This document shows positions 8,894 through 18,309 of a stretch of DNA of 45,860 nt, in pieces. The position numbers and the translations under genes are program-made. Position 1 is the first letter of the stretch. Every line of letters begins with the position of its first letter. The notes under the pieces were generated by a model. The model saw only the letters and a list, made by a program, of their open reading frames with translations, ran no database searches and was not told the DNA's origin. The DNA is from an uncultured Lachnospiraceae bacterium (lineage in GTDB: Bacteria > Bacillota > Clostridia > Lachnospirales > Lachnospiraceae), in assembly GCA_947588995.1 (NCBI GenBank), contig CANPZI010000021.1, positions 1-45,860 of the forward strand, read 5' to 3'.

Positions 8894-11197
8894 ATGATCA
8901 AATTATCAGAGGGCGGCGCATATCTGCTCGGCGGCACGGATATCGTTTATGACGGCGCGGATGCGGCGGCACAGATCAAAAGCAGGACAGGAAGAGAGAT
9001 CACGAAAGCCGAGGCCGCGCAGAATACGATGGCATACGGCATCTTGAAAGCGCACAATACCTCCGGCAGTATGGAGAAGCTGAAGATTAAATTCGATAAA
9101 CTGACCTCCCACGACATTACTTTTGTGGGGATTATCCAGACAGCCAGGGCGTCGGGACTTACCAGATTTCCGATTCCCTATGTGCTGACGAACTGCCACA
9201 ACTCGCTGTGCGCGGTGGGCGGCACAATCAACGAGGATGACCACATGTTCGGCCTGACCTGCGCTAAGCGCTATGGCGGCGTCTATGTGCCTCCGCATCA
9301 GGCTGTCATCCACCAGTTCGCGCGTGAGATGCTGGCGGGTGGGGGTAAGATGATCCTCGGTTCCGATTCCCATACCCGCTACGGGGCGCTGGGGACGATG
9401 GCCATGGGTGAGGGCGGGCCGGAATTGGTCAAGCAGCTCCTCTCCCAGACCTACGACATCAACATGCCAGGCGTCGTGGGCGTATATCTGACGGGAAAAC
9501 CGGTGAAAGGCGTCGGCCCGCAGGATGTGGCGCTGGCGATTATCGGCGCGGTGTTCGGCAACGGCTATGTGAAGAATAAAGTGATGGAGTTCGTGGGTCC
9601 CGGCGTAGCCTCCCTGAGTGCCGATTTCAGGATCGGTATCGACGTGATGACCACGGAGACGACCTGTCTCTCTTCCATCTGGCAGACGGACGAACAGATT
9701 AAGGAGTTCTACGACATTCACGGCAGGGTGGAGGAATATCAGGAATTGAAGCCGGGCGAGGTATCATACTATGACGGTATGATCGAGGTCAACCTGTCCG
9801 AGATCAGGCCGATGATCGCCATGCCTTTCCACCCCAGCAACACCTACACCATCGACGAGGTCAATGCCAATCTGCAGGATGTGCTGCACGACGTGGAAGA
9901 GCGCGCCAAGGTGAGCCTGGACGGCGCGGTGCCTTATTCTCTGCAGGATAAGGTGGTAAACGGCAGATTTATGGTAGATCAGGGCATCATCGCGGGCTGC
10001 GCGGGCGGCGGTTTCGAGAATATCTGTGCGGCGGCGGATATCCTGAAAGGCTCCTGCATCGGTGCGGACGGCTTCACCTTAAGCGTATATCCGGCCTCCA
10101 TGCCGATCTACATGGAACTGATCCGGAACGGCTGTGCGGCGACTATTCTGGAGACGGGCGCTGTCTTAAAGACGGCTTTCTGCGGTCCCTGCTTCGGCGC
10201 GGGAGATACGCCGGCCAACAACGCGTTCAGCATCAGGCATTCGACGAGAAACTTCCCGAACAGGGAGGGATCCAAGCTGCAGAGCGGACAGATTGCTTCC
10301 GTGGCGCTCATGGATGCCCGCTCCATCGCGGCGACGGCGGCCAACAGGGGCGTGCTTACGCCGGCCACGGAATTTGACGGTACGCTGGGCAGATACAAGT
10401 ATCATTTTGATGCCAATATTTATAAAAATCGCGTATTCGACTCCAAGGGCGTGGCAGACGAGAGCGTGGAGATTCAGTTCGGCCCGAACATCAAGGACTG
10501 GCCTGCCATGGGCGCTCTGCCGGAGAATCTGGTGCTGCGCGTCGTCTCCGAGATTCATGATCCGGTGACGACCACGGACGAATTGATCCCTTCCGGCGAG
10601 ACATCCTCCTACCGCTCTAATCCGTTAGGGCTGGCGGAGTTTACGCTCTCCAGAAAGGATCCCGCCTATGTGGCGCGCGCCAAGGACATCCAGAAAGCGG
10701 AGACGGCGCGCATGAACGGCGAACATCCCTGCCAGGCGCACCCGGATATCAAGCCGGTGATGCGGGTGATCAGGAAGACTTATGCGGACGCCACACATGA
10801 GAACACGGGATTCGGCTCCACGATCTTTGCGGTGAAGCCGGGCGACGGCTCCGCCAGAGAGCAGGCGGCGAGCTGCCAGAAAGTGCTGGGCGGCTGGGCC
10901 AATATCGCGAACGAGTATGCCACCAAGCGATACCGTTCCAACCTGATCAACTGGGGGATGCTGCCTTTCCTGATCCCCGCGGGAGATCTGCCTTTCCAAA
11001 ATCTGGATTATCTGTTCTTACCGGGCATCAGAAAAGCGGTGGAGGAGAAAGCGGAAGTGATTCAGGCCTACAGGGTATCCGTGGAAGAAGATTCTCTCAC
11101 GGCATTTGAGCTGCGCCTGGGCGAACTGACCGACGAGGAGAGACAGATTATCCTGAAAGGCTGTCTCATCAATTATAACAGAGTGGGGCTAAACTAA
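8894..11197 (+). CDS. Aconitase-family hydratase (YbhJ-like)
   Basis: A 767-residue [4Fe-4S] dehydratase-type protein. Three cysteines, C369 (AGCAGGG), C430 and C433 ([10 protein letters not shown]), keep the spacing of the aconitase cluster ligands. [19 protein letters not shown] and the swivel-domain-like C-terminus also match the superfamily. The overall sequence is closer to the YbhJ-type hydratases than to AcnA, AcnB or LeuC (family recollection), so citrate/isocitrate isomerisation is possible but not shown. GAGGAGA lies upstream of the ATG at 8894 and a good promoter at 8770. No other TCA-cycle gene is nearby, so context does not identify the substrate. Confidence 0.85.
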   Translation: MIKLSEGGAYLLGGTDIVYDGADAAAQIKSRTGREITKAEAAQNTMAYGILKAHNTSGSMEKLKIKFDKLTSHDITFVGIIQTARASGLTRFPIPYVLTNCHNSLCAVGGTINEDDHMFGLTCAKRYGGVYVPPHQAVIHQFAREMLAGGGKMILGSDSHTRYGALGTMAMGEGGPELVKQLLSQTYDINMPGVVGVYLTGKPVKGVGPQDVALAIIGAVFGNGYVKNKVMEFVGPGVASLSADFRIGIDVMTTETTCLSSIWQTDEQIKEFYDIHGRVEEYQELKPGEVSYYDGMIEVNLSEIRPMIAMPFHPSNTYTIDEVNANLQDVLHDVEERAKVSLDGAVPYSLQDKVVNGRFMVDQGIIAGCAGGGFENICAAADILKGSCIGADGFTLSVYPASMPIYMELIRNGCAATILETGAVLKTAFCGPCFGAGDTPANNAFSIRHSTRNFPNREGSKLQSGQIASVALMDARSIAATAANRGVLTPATEFDGTLGRYKYHFDANIYKNRVFDSKGVADESVEIQFGPNIKDWPAMGALPENLVLRVVSEIHDPVTTTDELIPSGETSSYRSNPLGLAEFTLSRKDPAYVARAKDIQKAETARMNGEHPCQAHPDIKPVMRVIRKTYADATHENTGFGSTIFAVKPGDGSAREQAASCQKVLGGWANIANEYATKRYRSNLINWGMLPFLIPAGDLPFQNLDYLFLPGIRKAVEEKAEVIQAYRVSVEEDSLTAFELRLGELTDEERQIILKGCLINYNRVGLN

Positions 11198-11413
11198 TCG
11201 GATTTTAAGGCCGATATATAGAGTACAAGGGATGGCTGATCTTGGCCGGACGGCTGTCTCTTGAATCTGAATAGGGATCAGACCACGGACGGTGTTTTTC
11301 AGAGGAAAAGGATTTACTTTGAAGATGCCGTCCTTTCTATTGCCATGCATCACGGAGGGTGCAGCCGGTGGCACAGGCGGGCGTAGGCGGGGTCTGGACC
11401 AAAGGAGGTAATA

Positions 11414-12502
11414 GTGAGAATTGATTCCAGTGTAGTTGGTATGGAATCGCACAGGAGTTATACTTCTGTCACGGCGACATCGGTGAGTGCCTCCACCGTG
11501 CGGCGCAGAGGCGGTCGGAATGAAGACCCGGAGAGTCTCTTCGGGGATCTGATCGGTGCCGATGAAAATGCGGAGCAGACTGGGGAGAGCGAAGAAAATC
11601 CCGCGGAGCTTGAGGATATCTCGGCACATTTTAAGAATATGTCCAGGCCGGGGCGGGTCAGTGCAAGACAGCAGCCGCAGGACGCGGTCACAACCATCAG
11701 GCAGTATTGTATGCGTTTTCTGATGGAACTGCTGTTTGGCTTCGGCAGGGACGACAGAAAGCCGTGGGATACGGGTGCTGTGAACCCGGTTGATATGGGC
11801 TTCGGAGAGAGAACCTATCAGATGGGATTCATCACCAATTCCTACTACCACATGGAGCAGGAGTGCACTTCTTTTTCCACTGCAGGCGTGGTGAAGACGG
11901 CGGACGGCAGGGAACTGTCGTTCAATCTGGAGTGTTCCATGAGCCGCAGATTTGAGGCGTATTACGAGGAGACCTACAGCACCGGGGTTAAGTACTGCGA
12001 TCCGCTGGTGATCAACCTGGACACGGATGTGGCGAGTGTGTCCGACCAGAAATTCTATTTCGATCTGGATCAGGACGGCACGGCGGAGGAGATTTCTTCG
12101 CTTGCGTCAGGCAGCGGTTTCCTGGCTTTGGATCTAAACGGCGACGGTGTGATCAACGATGGCGGCGAGCTGTTTGGCACGAAATCCGGCGACGGGTTTG
12201 CCGATCTGGCGAAGTATGACGCCGACGGTAACGGCTGGATCGACGAGGCGGACGAGATCTGGGATAAGCTGCAGATCTGGGTCAGAGACGAGGAGGGTAA
12301 CGATACCCTGTACCGTCTGTCGGATCTGGGCGTGGGCGCAATCGGGCTTGGCAGCGTCTCAACCGGGTTTTCACTGAATGACGCACAGAGCAATCAAACG
12401 AACGCACTGATCAGAAGAACGGGCATTTTCCTCTATGAGAACGGGACAGTGTCCACCGTACAGCACCTGGATATGGCGCAGCATCTCGATGCGGCGCGGT
12501 AG
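11414..12502 (+). CDS. Protein with EF-hand-like calcium loops, unknown function
   Basis: A 362-residue protein started by GTG at 11414, five bases after a perfect AAAGGAGG. The N-terminal third is polar and likely disordered. The middle has an aromatic-rich beta region (about 115-215). The C-terminal part carries acidic loops: DLDQDGTAEE near 218, DLNGDGVINDGGE near 240 and DADGNGWIDEADE near 272. The last two fit the DxDxDG calcium-binding pattern of EF-hand/dockerin-type loops. No signal peptide or membrane helix is visible, so if it acts outside the cell it needs a non-Sec route; it could also be cytoplasmic. The 216 bases before it show no clear promoter or terminator. Confidence 0.7.
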   Translation: MRIDSSVVGMESHRSYTSVTATSVSASTVRRRGGRNEDPESLFGDLIGADENAEQTGESEENPAELEDISAHFKNMSRPGRVSARQQPQDAVTTIRQYCMRFLMELLFGFGRDDRKPWDTGAVNPVDMGFGERTYQMGFITNSYYHMEQECTSFSTAGVVKTADGRELSFNLECSMSRRFEAYYEETYSTGVKYCDPLVINLDTDVASVSDQKFYFDLDQDGTAEEISSLASGSGFLALDLNGDGVINDGGELFGTKSGDGFADLAKYDADGNGWIDEADEIWDKLQIWVRDEEGNDTLYRLSDLGVGAIGLGSVSTGFSLNDAQSNQTNALIRRTGIFLYENGTVSTVQHLDMAQHLDAAR

Positions 12503-12560
12503 GGCGTGCGGGAATAATGCGTGAAGTGTCCGCATAGAGATAGTACATGCGGGGTGCTTC

Positions 12561-13538
12561 ATGAAAGAGAGTAGAATCGTCTTAAAAAAAACAGACAAAA
12601 GAGATGCCGGAGGCTTTCTTTTGTTTGTTTTTTTATTACCTTATGTATGTGCCAGCCTGTGGGGACATGTGGGCGTGGACAGCGCCGCGCTGAGAGACGG
12701 CGCGGAGAGCGGAGAAGTCCGGGGTGGACGGATTCTGGCGGATATGGATTGGGGTGTCTGGGAGCTTGCGCCGGAGGAATATGTTGCGTACAGGCTGGCA
12801 GAGGTCATGCCGGACGACTACGAACCGGAAGCGCTGAAAGCGCAGGCGGTGCTGATCAGGACGGAACTGGTGCGGGCATGGCAGGAGCAGGGGGACAGTC
12901 TCTTCGTGTCGGGGGAAGGGCTGGAGAGATGGTACGCCGCGGACGCGGAGGCCGGGCAGATACTCACTGTCTATGCGGAAGCGGCGAGCGGGACGGCCGG
13001 TCTGTATCTCACCCGTGAGGGAGAACCTGTGCAGACGCCTTATTTCAAGGTGAGCAACGGGCGCACGAGAGATGCCGGCGAGGTGTGGCAGACGGATCAA
13101 TATCCTTATCTGCAGAGCGTGCCTTGTGAACAGGACAGAGCGGCGCGGGATTATCAGAGTGAAACGAGCGTCTCCAAACGAAAATTTCTGCGCGAGATCC
13201 AAAAGCATCTGGGAGAAGAGTACCCGGCAGAGGAACTTTGGGAGAATCTGCAATTTGTGCGCGACGAGGCGGGATATGTGACCGAAGCGGTTTTCTGTGC
13301 GGGGGAGGAGGAAGCCGGACGGATGGATGGGGAGGCGTTTCGCTATCTGTTCGATCTTCCCTCTTCCTCTTTTGAGGCGGAACAGACGGACACGCAGATT
13401 ATTTTTCATGTGACGGGCGTAGGACACGGTTTCGGCATGAGCCAGTACGCCGCCAACTGCAGGGCGATAAACGGCGCGTCGTACGATCAGATCCTGCAGG
13501 AATTTTTTTGCGGGACCGAATTAGCAAAAATTGAATAA
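12561..13538 (+). CDS. spoIID: SpoIID/LytB-domain protein (stage II sporulation protein D)
   Basis: A 325-residue protein with an N-terminal membrane anchor (about residues 17-36) and a SpoIID domain. The pattern PEEYVAYRLAEVMPDDYEPE, followed by ALKAQAVLIRTEL, matches the region holding the catalytic Glu (the E of LAEVMP by position). VGHGFGMSQYAAN near residue 290 is the family's second signature. SpoIID is a lytic transglycosylase cutting glycan strands stripped of stem peptides; with SpoIIM/SpoIIP it thins septal wall so that the mother cell engulfs the forespore. A spoIIQ-like gene lies 78 bases downstream, an arrangement seen in other Clostridia. The ribosome site is poor. Confidence 0.9.
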   Translation: MKESRIVLKKTDKRDAGGFLLFVFLLPYVCASLWGHVGVDSAALRDGAESGEVRGGRILADMDWGVWELAPEEYVAYRLAEVMPDDYEPEALKAQAVLIRTELVRAWQEQGDSLFVSGEGLERWYAADAEAGQILTVYAEAASGTAGLYLTREGEPVQTPYFKVSNGRTRDAGEVWQTDQYPYLQSVPCEQDRAARDYQSETSVSKRKFLREIQKHLGEEYPAEELWENLQFVRDEAGYVTEAVFCAGEEEAGRMDGEAFRYLFDLPSSSFEAEQTDTQIIFHVTGVGHGFGMSQYAANCRAINGASYDQILQEFFCGTELAKIE

Positions 13539-13616
13539 GCTGTCAGAAATGGGAAAGACTAACACCGTATCAACTTTTGCGAAAGCTTAAACAGGCAAAA
13601 CAGGAGGCGTAATCTT

Positions 13617-14615
13617 ATGGTAAGAAGAAATAGAAACGGTGTCAGAAAAGAGCGGATCGTCATGCTGGCGACGTCGGTGCTGGTGCTGACCGCGCTGACA
13701 GTGACGGGGATTTTCGTGCAGAGAAGCAACAGGGCAGAGAAAGAAAACGATGTGGTAGACTTTGCGGCGATTGAGAAAGACGGCGGCATGACCGCGGAAA
13801 ACATGCTGTCCGGCGACGAGCTGGACACGCTGTTTGCCGATGTGGGAACCGACGACCTCGACTATGATCCGAACTTTCAGGAGGCAAATTCCCAGAATGT
13901 GGAGAATACCGGGGACAAGCTTACCGGGACAAAGCAGAGCGGGAGCGAAGCCGGACTGAAAAGTAAGACAAGCGCGGCAGATCGGGTGGAGGATGCGGAG
14001 CAGGCGGACGAGAATGACAAAAAAACCGCGGCGTCCGGGACTGTGAACAAGGCGGGCGCGGGCGAGCCGACTCTGGAGCAGACGAAGAAGAGCGAGGAAG
14101 AGGAGGAGGGCATGTTCGATGAGACGGTGGACACCGCGAAGAACGCCGAAGTGCCTGAGACGGCGGAGGCGATCTCCACGACCGTGCAGCCGACGCTGGA
14201 TTTCCACGAGGAGGACGGTCTGGTGTGGCCCATCGTGGGCGATGTGCTCATCAATTACAGCATGGACAAGACGGTCTATTTTCCCACGCTTCAGCAGTAC
14301 AAGTACAACCCGGCCATCGTGATCGCGGCCAATCAGGGAGACGGTATCACCGCGGCGGCCAACGGGCGGGTGACTTCCGTGAGCTATGATCCGACGATAG
14401 GCAACATGGTGGTGACGGATCTCGGCAACGGCTATGAGCTGACTTATGGGCAGCTGGAGAACATCATCGTCTCCGAGGGCAGCTATGTGAGTGTGGGCGA
14501 CAGTATCGGCACCGTGGCGTTTCCGACCAAGTATTACAGTCTGGAGGGAACGAATGTCTACTTCAAGCTGACAAAAGACGGCGAGCCGGTCAATCCCATG
14601 ACGCGGCTTCAGTGA
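13617..14615 (+). CDS. SpoIIQ-like M23-domain protein, metal site degenerate
   Basis: A 332-residue protein with one N-terminal membrane helix (about 16-35), a long acidic, low-complexity linker (about 45-190) and a C-terminal M23/LytM-type beta domain (about 200-332). The usual zinc motif HxxxD is replaced around YNPAIVIAANQGDG. The position of the YxHL motif reads YGQL, and the final HxH strand reads GTNVYFKL. Metal-dependent peptidase activity is therefore unlikely. Position after spoIID and the topology suggest SpoIIQ, the forespore half of the SpoIIQ-SpoIIIAH channel; Bacillus SpoIIQ is also an inactive M23 protein. AGGAGG lies nine bases before the ATG. Confidence 0.8.
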   Translation: MVRRNRNGVRKERIVMLATSVLVLTALTVTGIFVQRSNRAEKENDVVDFAAIEKDGGMTAENMLSGDELDTLFADVGTDDLDYDPNFQEANSQNVENTGDKLTGTKQSGSEAGLKSKTSAADRVEDAEQADENDKKTAASGTVNKAGAGEPTLEQTKKSEEEEEGMFDETVDTAKNAEVPETAEAISTTVQPTLDFHEEDGLVWPIVGDVLINYSMDKTVYFPTLQQYKYNPAIVIAANQGDGITAAANGRVTSVSYDPTIGNMVVTDLGNGYELTYGQLENIIVSEGSYVSVGDSIGTVAFPTKYYSLEGTNVYFKLTKDGEPVNPMTRLQ

Positions 14616-14637
14616 CGGCGCAGGCAGAGAGTAAACT

Positions 14638-15822
14638 ATGCTGGTGATCATTCACGGAAATCTCAGAACGATGGAAGAGCGGGATTATGCTGACGGCTAC
14701 CTCAGGATAGAGGAGGGCAGGATTACCGCGCTGGGCGATATGCGGGAGTATGACGGCGCGGGGCGGCCGGACGGGCCGGACGTCCGGGTGATCGACGCTA
14801 AGGGCAGCCTGGTTATGCCGGGCCTCATCGAGGCGCACTGTCATATGGGGATCACCGAGGAGAAGAAAGGGATGGAGGGAGACGACTGTAATGAGACGGT
14901 CGATCCCGTCACCCCGTATCTGCGCGCGATTGACGCGATCAATCCGATGGACGACGCTTTCCACGACGCGCTGCAGGCGGGAATTACGGCGGCCATGATC
15001 GGTCCCGGAAGCGCTAATGTGGTGGGCGGGCAGTTCGCTTTCGTCAAGACCCACGGCAGATGTATCGATGAGATGATCGTGAAAGCGCCGGCTGCCATGA
15101 AAGTGGCTTTCGGTGAGAATCCGAAAGTGAATTATGCCGGGCAGAACGTTTCGCCGGCGACCCGCATGGCGATTGCGGCCATGCTCAGGGAAGAACTGAC
15201 GAAAGCGCGGGCATACGAAAAAAAGATTAGCGAAGAGCCGGCGGCGGAGAGAAATTTCCGCTATGAGTGCTGGCTTCCCGTCCTGCGGGGCGAGATTCCG
15301 CTGAAAGCCCACGCCCACCGGGCGGATGATATCCTGACGGCGGTGCGCATCGCGAAAGAGTTTGGACTCAAGATGACGCTGGATCACTGCAGCGAGGGGC
15401 ATCTGATCCTGGAAGAGCTGAAAGAAGCCGGGTTTCCTGCGATTGTCGGGCCGGACATGGCGAGCCGCAATAAGATTGAAGTCCGCAATATGGCGTTCAA
15501 GACGGCGGGGCAGCTTGGCCGGAGCGGAATTCTCACCGCCGTCACCACAGATCACCCGGTCTCCAAAATTCAGTTTCTGCCGATCTGCGCCGGTCTGGCG
15601 GTCAAGGAGGGGATGTCGATGGAGGAGGGGTTTCGCTCCATCACCATCAACCCTGCGAAGATCTGCGGCGTGGACGACAGAATCGGCAGTCTCGCCGTGG
15701 GCAAGGACGGCGATGTGGCCATTTTTGACGGCAATCCGATGGAGGTGTTTACCCGCACGCTCTGCACGGTCATCGAAGGAAAAATTGTATATTATGATGA
15801 AGAATGCGGACTTTTGTGTTAA
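14638..15822 (+). CDS. Amidohydrolase (imidazolonepropionase-like metal hydrolase)
   Basis: A 394-residue cyclic amidohydrolase. The metal ligands are in place: HxH (H67, H69 in EAHCHMG), H225/H227 (KAHAHRADD), H250 (LDHCSEGH) and D305 (TTDHP). The small N- and C-terminal beta sandwich (IHGNLRTM and GSLAVGKDGDVAIFDGNP) is typical. The substrate cannot be read from sequence; relatives deaminate or hydrolyse cyclic amides, and many are of unknown specificity. The gene starts 22 bases after the spoIIQ-like gene and ends nine bases before the GH9-like gene, so the three are probably co-transcribed, which raises the possibility of sporulation-linked expression (inference). Confidence 0.85.
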   Translation: MLVIIHGNLRTMEERDYADGYLRIEEGRITALGDMREYDGAGRPDGPDVRVIDAKGSLVMPGLIEAHCHMGITEEKKGMEGDDCNETVDPVTPYLRAIDAINPMDDAFHDALQAGITAAMIGPGSANVVGGQFAFVKTHGRCIDEMIVKAPAAMKVAFGENPKVNYAGQNVSPATRMAIAAMLREELTKARAYEKKISEEPAAERNFRYECWLPVLRGEIPLKAHAHRADDILTAVRIAKEFGLKMTLDHCSEGHLILEELKEAGFPAIVGPDMASRNKIEVRNMAFKTAGQLGRSGILTAVTTDHPVSKIQFLPICAGLAVKEGMSMEEGFRSITINPAKICGVDDRIGSLAVGKDGDVAIFDGNPMEVFTRTLCTVIEGKIVYYDEECGLLC

Positions 15823-15831
15823 GATGGTGTC

Positions 15832-17412
15832 ATGGGCAAAAGACGCTTCAAGACAGGAATCTGCATATTGTTTACTGTGCTGCTTGCGCTGACGGGCTGC
15901 GCCTATGCAAACGAACTGACGGCGGATACCGGCGGCGCGGACGGCGGGGACAGCCTCTTTACCACACTGGGGCTGGCGCCGGAGTTCGATTATGAGGTGC
16001 CGGAGAGTCTGCCGAGTATTCTGGTCGATCAGCAGGGCTATGCCGTCAGCAGCAGCAAGATTGCCCTTTTCTGCGGCGAGGAACTGCCGGAGACGTTTGC
16101 GATCATAGATGCGGCGAGCGGACAGAGCGTCTACACGGGGCGGATTGAGCGGAGGGGATACGACGAGGAGACAGGCGCATTTATCAGTTATGGTGATTTT
16201 ACCGCCTTTCGGACAGAGGGCACTTACTACATAGAAGCGGCGGTCATCGGGCAGTCCTACACCTTTGAGATCGCGGAGAACCCGTACGAGGAGCTGTATG
16301 ATGTGGCGCTGAAACAGTATTACTATAACCGCTGCGGCCTGACGCTCTCGACGGAACTGGCCGGGGAGGCGGCACACAATGCCTGCCATACCAAGGAGGC
16401 GCAGATGAAAGACGAGGCCTCCGTGAAGCTGGATGTATCCGGCGGCTGGCATGTGGACGAGATCGCGACCAGGGATGTTCCGACAGGGTGCAGTACGGTC
16501 AATTATCTGCTGCTCGCCTATGAACTCTATCCGGAAGTGTTTGGCGACGAGGTGGGGATTCCGGAGAGCGGCAACGGCATTCCCGACGTGCTGGACGAGG
16601 TCAGGTATGAGATAGACTGGCTCTTAAAAATGCAGGACAGCAGGAGCGGGGCCGTCTATTCGTCCGTCAGCAGCGCCGACAGTGTGGCCCTCGGCTATCT
16701 GCTCTATATTGATTCCGTCACGATGGATGCGACGATTCAGTTTGCGGCTACGATGGCAAAATTCAGTTATCTGTATCAGAATTATGACAGGGAGTTTGCC
16801 ACAAGATGCCTGAAAGCGGCGGACCGGGCATACCGCTATGCGGGGCAGTACCTTGCGGATGTGTCGCCGGAGGAGTATTTCTACGCGTCCACGGAACTCT
16901 ATCGCGCGACCGGCAGCTACGGTTATCACAATGAGATCCGGGGATATCTTCTGCAGAATCCCGTGACGGATATGGACGACAATTTTGTGTTCTGGGGCTG
17001 CGTGACTTATCTCTCCACCAAGCAGAGAGTGGACGTGGATATCTGCGATACGCTGATCAGGGTTCTGATGAAAGAGGGGGAGGATATCTCCTATGCCTCC
17101 AAGAATTCCCAGTTTCTTGTGAGTATGGATGAACAGAAAAAAGGCAGCGCGGAGCTGCTTCGGGATATCACCAGACTGGCGGTGGTGGATCATATCATCA
17201 CCAACCACGAATACGCCACCGTGCTGCAGAACCACCTGCACTATCTGCTGGGGCGCAACCTGCAGTCCGTCAGCTATCTGGACGGCGCGGGAGAGCGCAA
17301 CTATGCGGGTATCGACGAGAAGCAGGGTATTATGAACCAGGTGGAGCTGAACGCGGAACTGATCCTGATGATGAGCTCGATCATGGAGGAGCTGTATCTG
17401 GTGGAAGAGTAG
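15832..17412 (+). CDS. Lipoprotein with CelD_N and GH9-like domains, catalytic residues apparently lost
   Basis: A 526-residue protein with a lipoprotein signal (ALTGC, Cys about residue 22). An Ig-like CelD_N-type domain follows (SILVDQQGY to about 135), then an (alpha/alpha)6 GH9-type region ending with MNQVELNAELILMM. In active GH9 enzymes the GGW motif is followed by DAGD with the catalytic Asp pair; here it reads GGWHVDEIATRD (W206). The catalytic Glu of the NEV motif is Gln503 (NQV). The HPHHR-type motif after GRN is also absent. I infer a non-hydrolytic glycan-binding or structural role, anchored outside the membrane. It overlaps nothing and starts nine bases after the amidohydrolase; the ribosome site is weak. 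Convergent with the acyltransferase gene. Confidence 0.75.
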   Translation: MGKRRFKTGICILFTVLLALTGCAYANELTADTGGADGGDSLFTTLGLAPEFDYEVPESLPSILVDQQGYAVSSSKIALFCGEELPETFAIIDAASGQSVYTGRIERRGYDEETGAFISYGDFTAFRTEGTYYIEAAVIGQSYTFEIAENPYEELYDVALKQYYYNRCGLTLSTELAGEAAHNACHTKEAQMKDEASVKLDVSGGWHVDEIATRDVPTGCSTVNYLLLAYELYPEVFGDEVGIPESGNGIPDVLDEVRYEIDWLLKMQDSRSGAVYSSVSSADSVALGYLLYIDSVTMDATIQFAATMAKFSYLYQNYDREFATRCLKAADRAYRYAGQYLADVSPEEYFYASTELYRATGSYGYHNEIRGYLLQNPVTDMDDNFVFWGCVTYLSTKQRVDVDICDTLIRVLMKEGEDISYASKNSQFLVSMDEQKKGSAELLRDITRLAVVDHIITNHEYATVLQNHLHYLLGRNLQSVSYLDGAGERNYAGIDEKQGIMNQVELNAELILMMSSIMEELYLVEE

Positions 17413-17445
17413 CGGCAGAGGAGTGAAACAGGCCGTGCAGAGCGT

Positions 17446-18180
17446 TCACACCAGCGTTTTGTTTTTCTCATAGTTGGTCCGAATGACCTCCTGCACGGCG
17501 GCGCTTAAGTGACGCTTCTGCTCTTTGTCCAGATCCCGGACATAGATGGGTTTGCCGTACTCGATGACGACGTGCGCTTTCCTGATCCAGGGCAGGTGGT
17601 CTTCCCAGATCGCGCCGGCATTGTTGATGCTCATAGGTACGATGGGACAGCCGGTCTTCTCGGCAATCTTAAAACTGCCGTCGTGAAATTCCAGCAGAAC
17701 ATCGTCGGTTCTGTTGCGCGTCCCCTCCGGAAAGATGCAGATAGAGATGCCGGACTTCACTTTGTCAATGGCGGCGAGGATCGACTGCATACCGGCCTTG
17801 ATGTTGCTTCTGTCTAAGAAGATACAGTGCAGGTATTTCATCCAGGTGCTTAAGGACGGCACGCGCAGCATTCCCACTTTCGCCATATAGCCGGTGGGCC
17901 TGGGCACGCGCACATAGGTCATGATGACGTCGAAATAGCTCCTGTGGTTGCCGATGTAGAGCACGGCCTCGTCTTTCGGGACATTTTCCTCGCCGAGTAC
18001 AGTCACGGAAACGCCGGAGAGGAAGAGGACGACGCGAAACGCCCAGTTCACGATTGCCAGCGAACTGCGGCTCTTGATGTCGGGATTGACTTTGCCGATC
18101 AGAAATTCCACGAACTGGATCGGAAGACTCACGATCAGAAATACTGTCACAAACACTGCCACCAAAACCAAACGGATCAT
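17446..18180 (-). CDS. plsC: 1-acyl-sn-glycerol-3-phosphate acyltransferase (PlsC family)
   Basis: Transfers a fatty acyl chain to lysophosphatidic acid at the membrane, making phosphatidic acid. The 244-residue length is usual. The catalytic HX4D motif is NHRSYFD (H79, D84) and the glycerophosphate-binding motif is FPEGTRNR (150-157). A hydrophobic N-terminal segment (about 1-20) and a second near 45-62 would anchor it. AGGAG lies upstream of the ATG, and a good promoter lies at 18216-18244. Substrate specificity within the PlsC family is not settled by sequence. Confidence 0.9.
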   Translation of the reverse strand: MIRLVLVAVFVTVFLIVSLPIQFVEFLIGKVNPDIKSRSSLAIVNWAFRVVLFLSGVSVTVLGEENVPKDEAVLYIGNHRSYFDVIMTYVRVPRPTGYMAKVGMLRVPSLSTWMKYLHCIFLDRSNIKAGMQSILAAIDKVKSGISICIFPEGTRNRTDDVLLEFHDGSFKIAEKTGCPIVPMSINNAGAIWEDHLPWIRKAHVVIEYGKPIYVRDLDKEQKRHLSAAVQEVIRTNYEKNKTLV

Positions 18181-18215
18181 ATCTTGTTGTCTCCTGTCTT
18201 TTCGTCCTTTCTTTC

Positions 18216-18244
18216 AGTATATCGGTTGCCGCCGCAATAATCAA
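18216..18244 (-). promoter_or_regulatory. Promoter of the plsC-like gene
   Basis: Reading on the minus strand: TTGATT (18239-18244), 17 bases, TATACT (18216-18221), about 35 bases before the start codon. Confidence 0.7.
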
Positions 18245-18309
18245 TAGGAATACAACGTATTGTCGGTTAATAAATTGAGTAATAAGAGTTTATGCCGGAG
18301 TGAAAATTT

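Noticed and set aside
11198..11413. Possible riboswitch or small RNA before the calcium-loop protein
   Set aside because: No conserved riboswitch core, clear promoter or terminator could be recognised in this gap.
14590..16452. A 620-codon minus-strand frame over the amidohydrolase and GH9-like genes
   Set aside because: Both plus-strand genes have recognisable domains; the antisense product has none.
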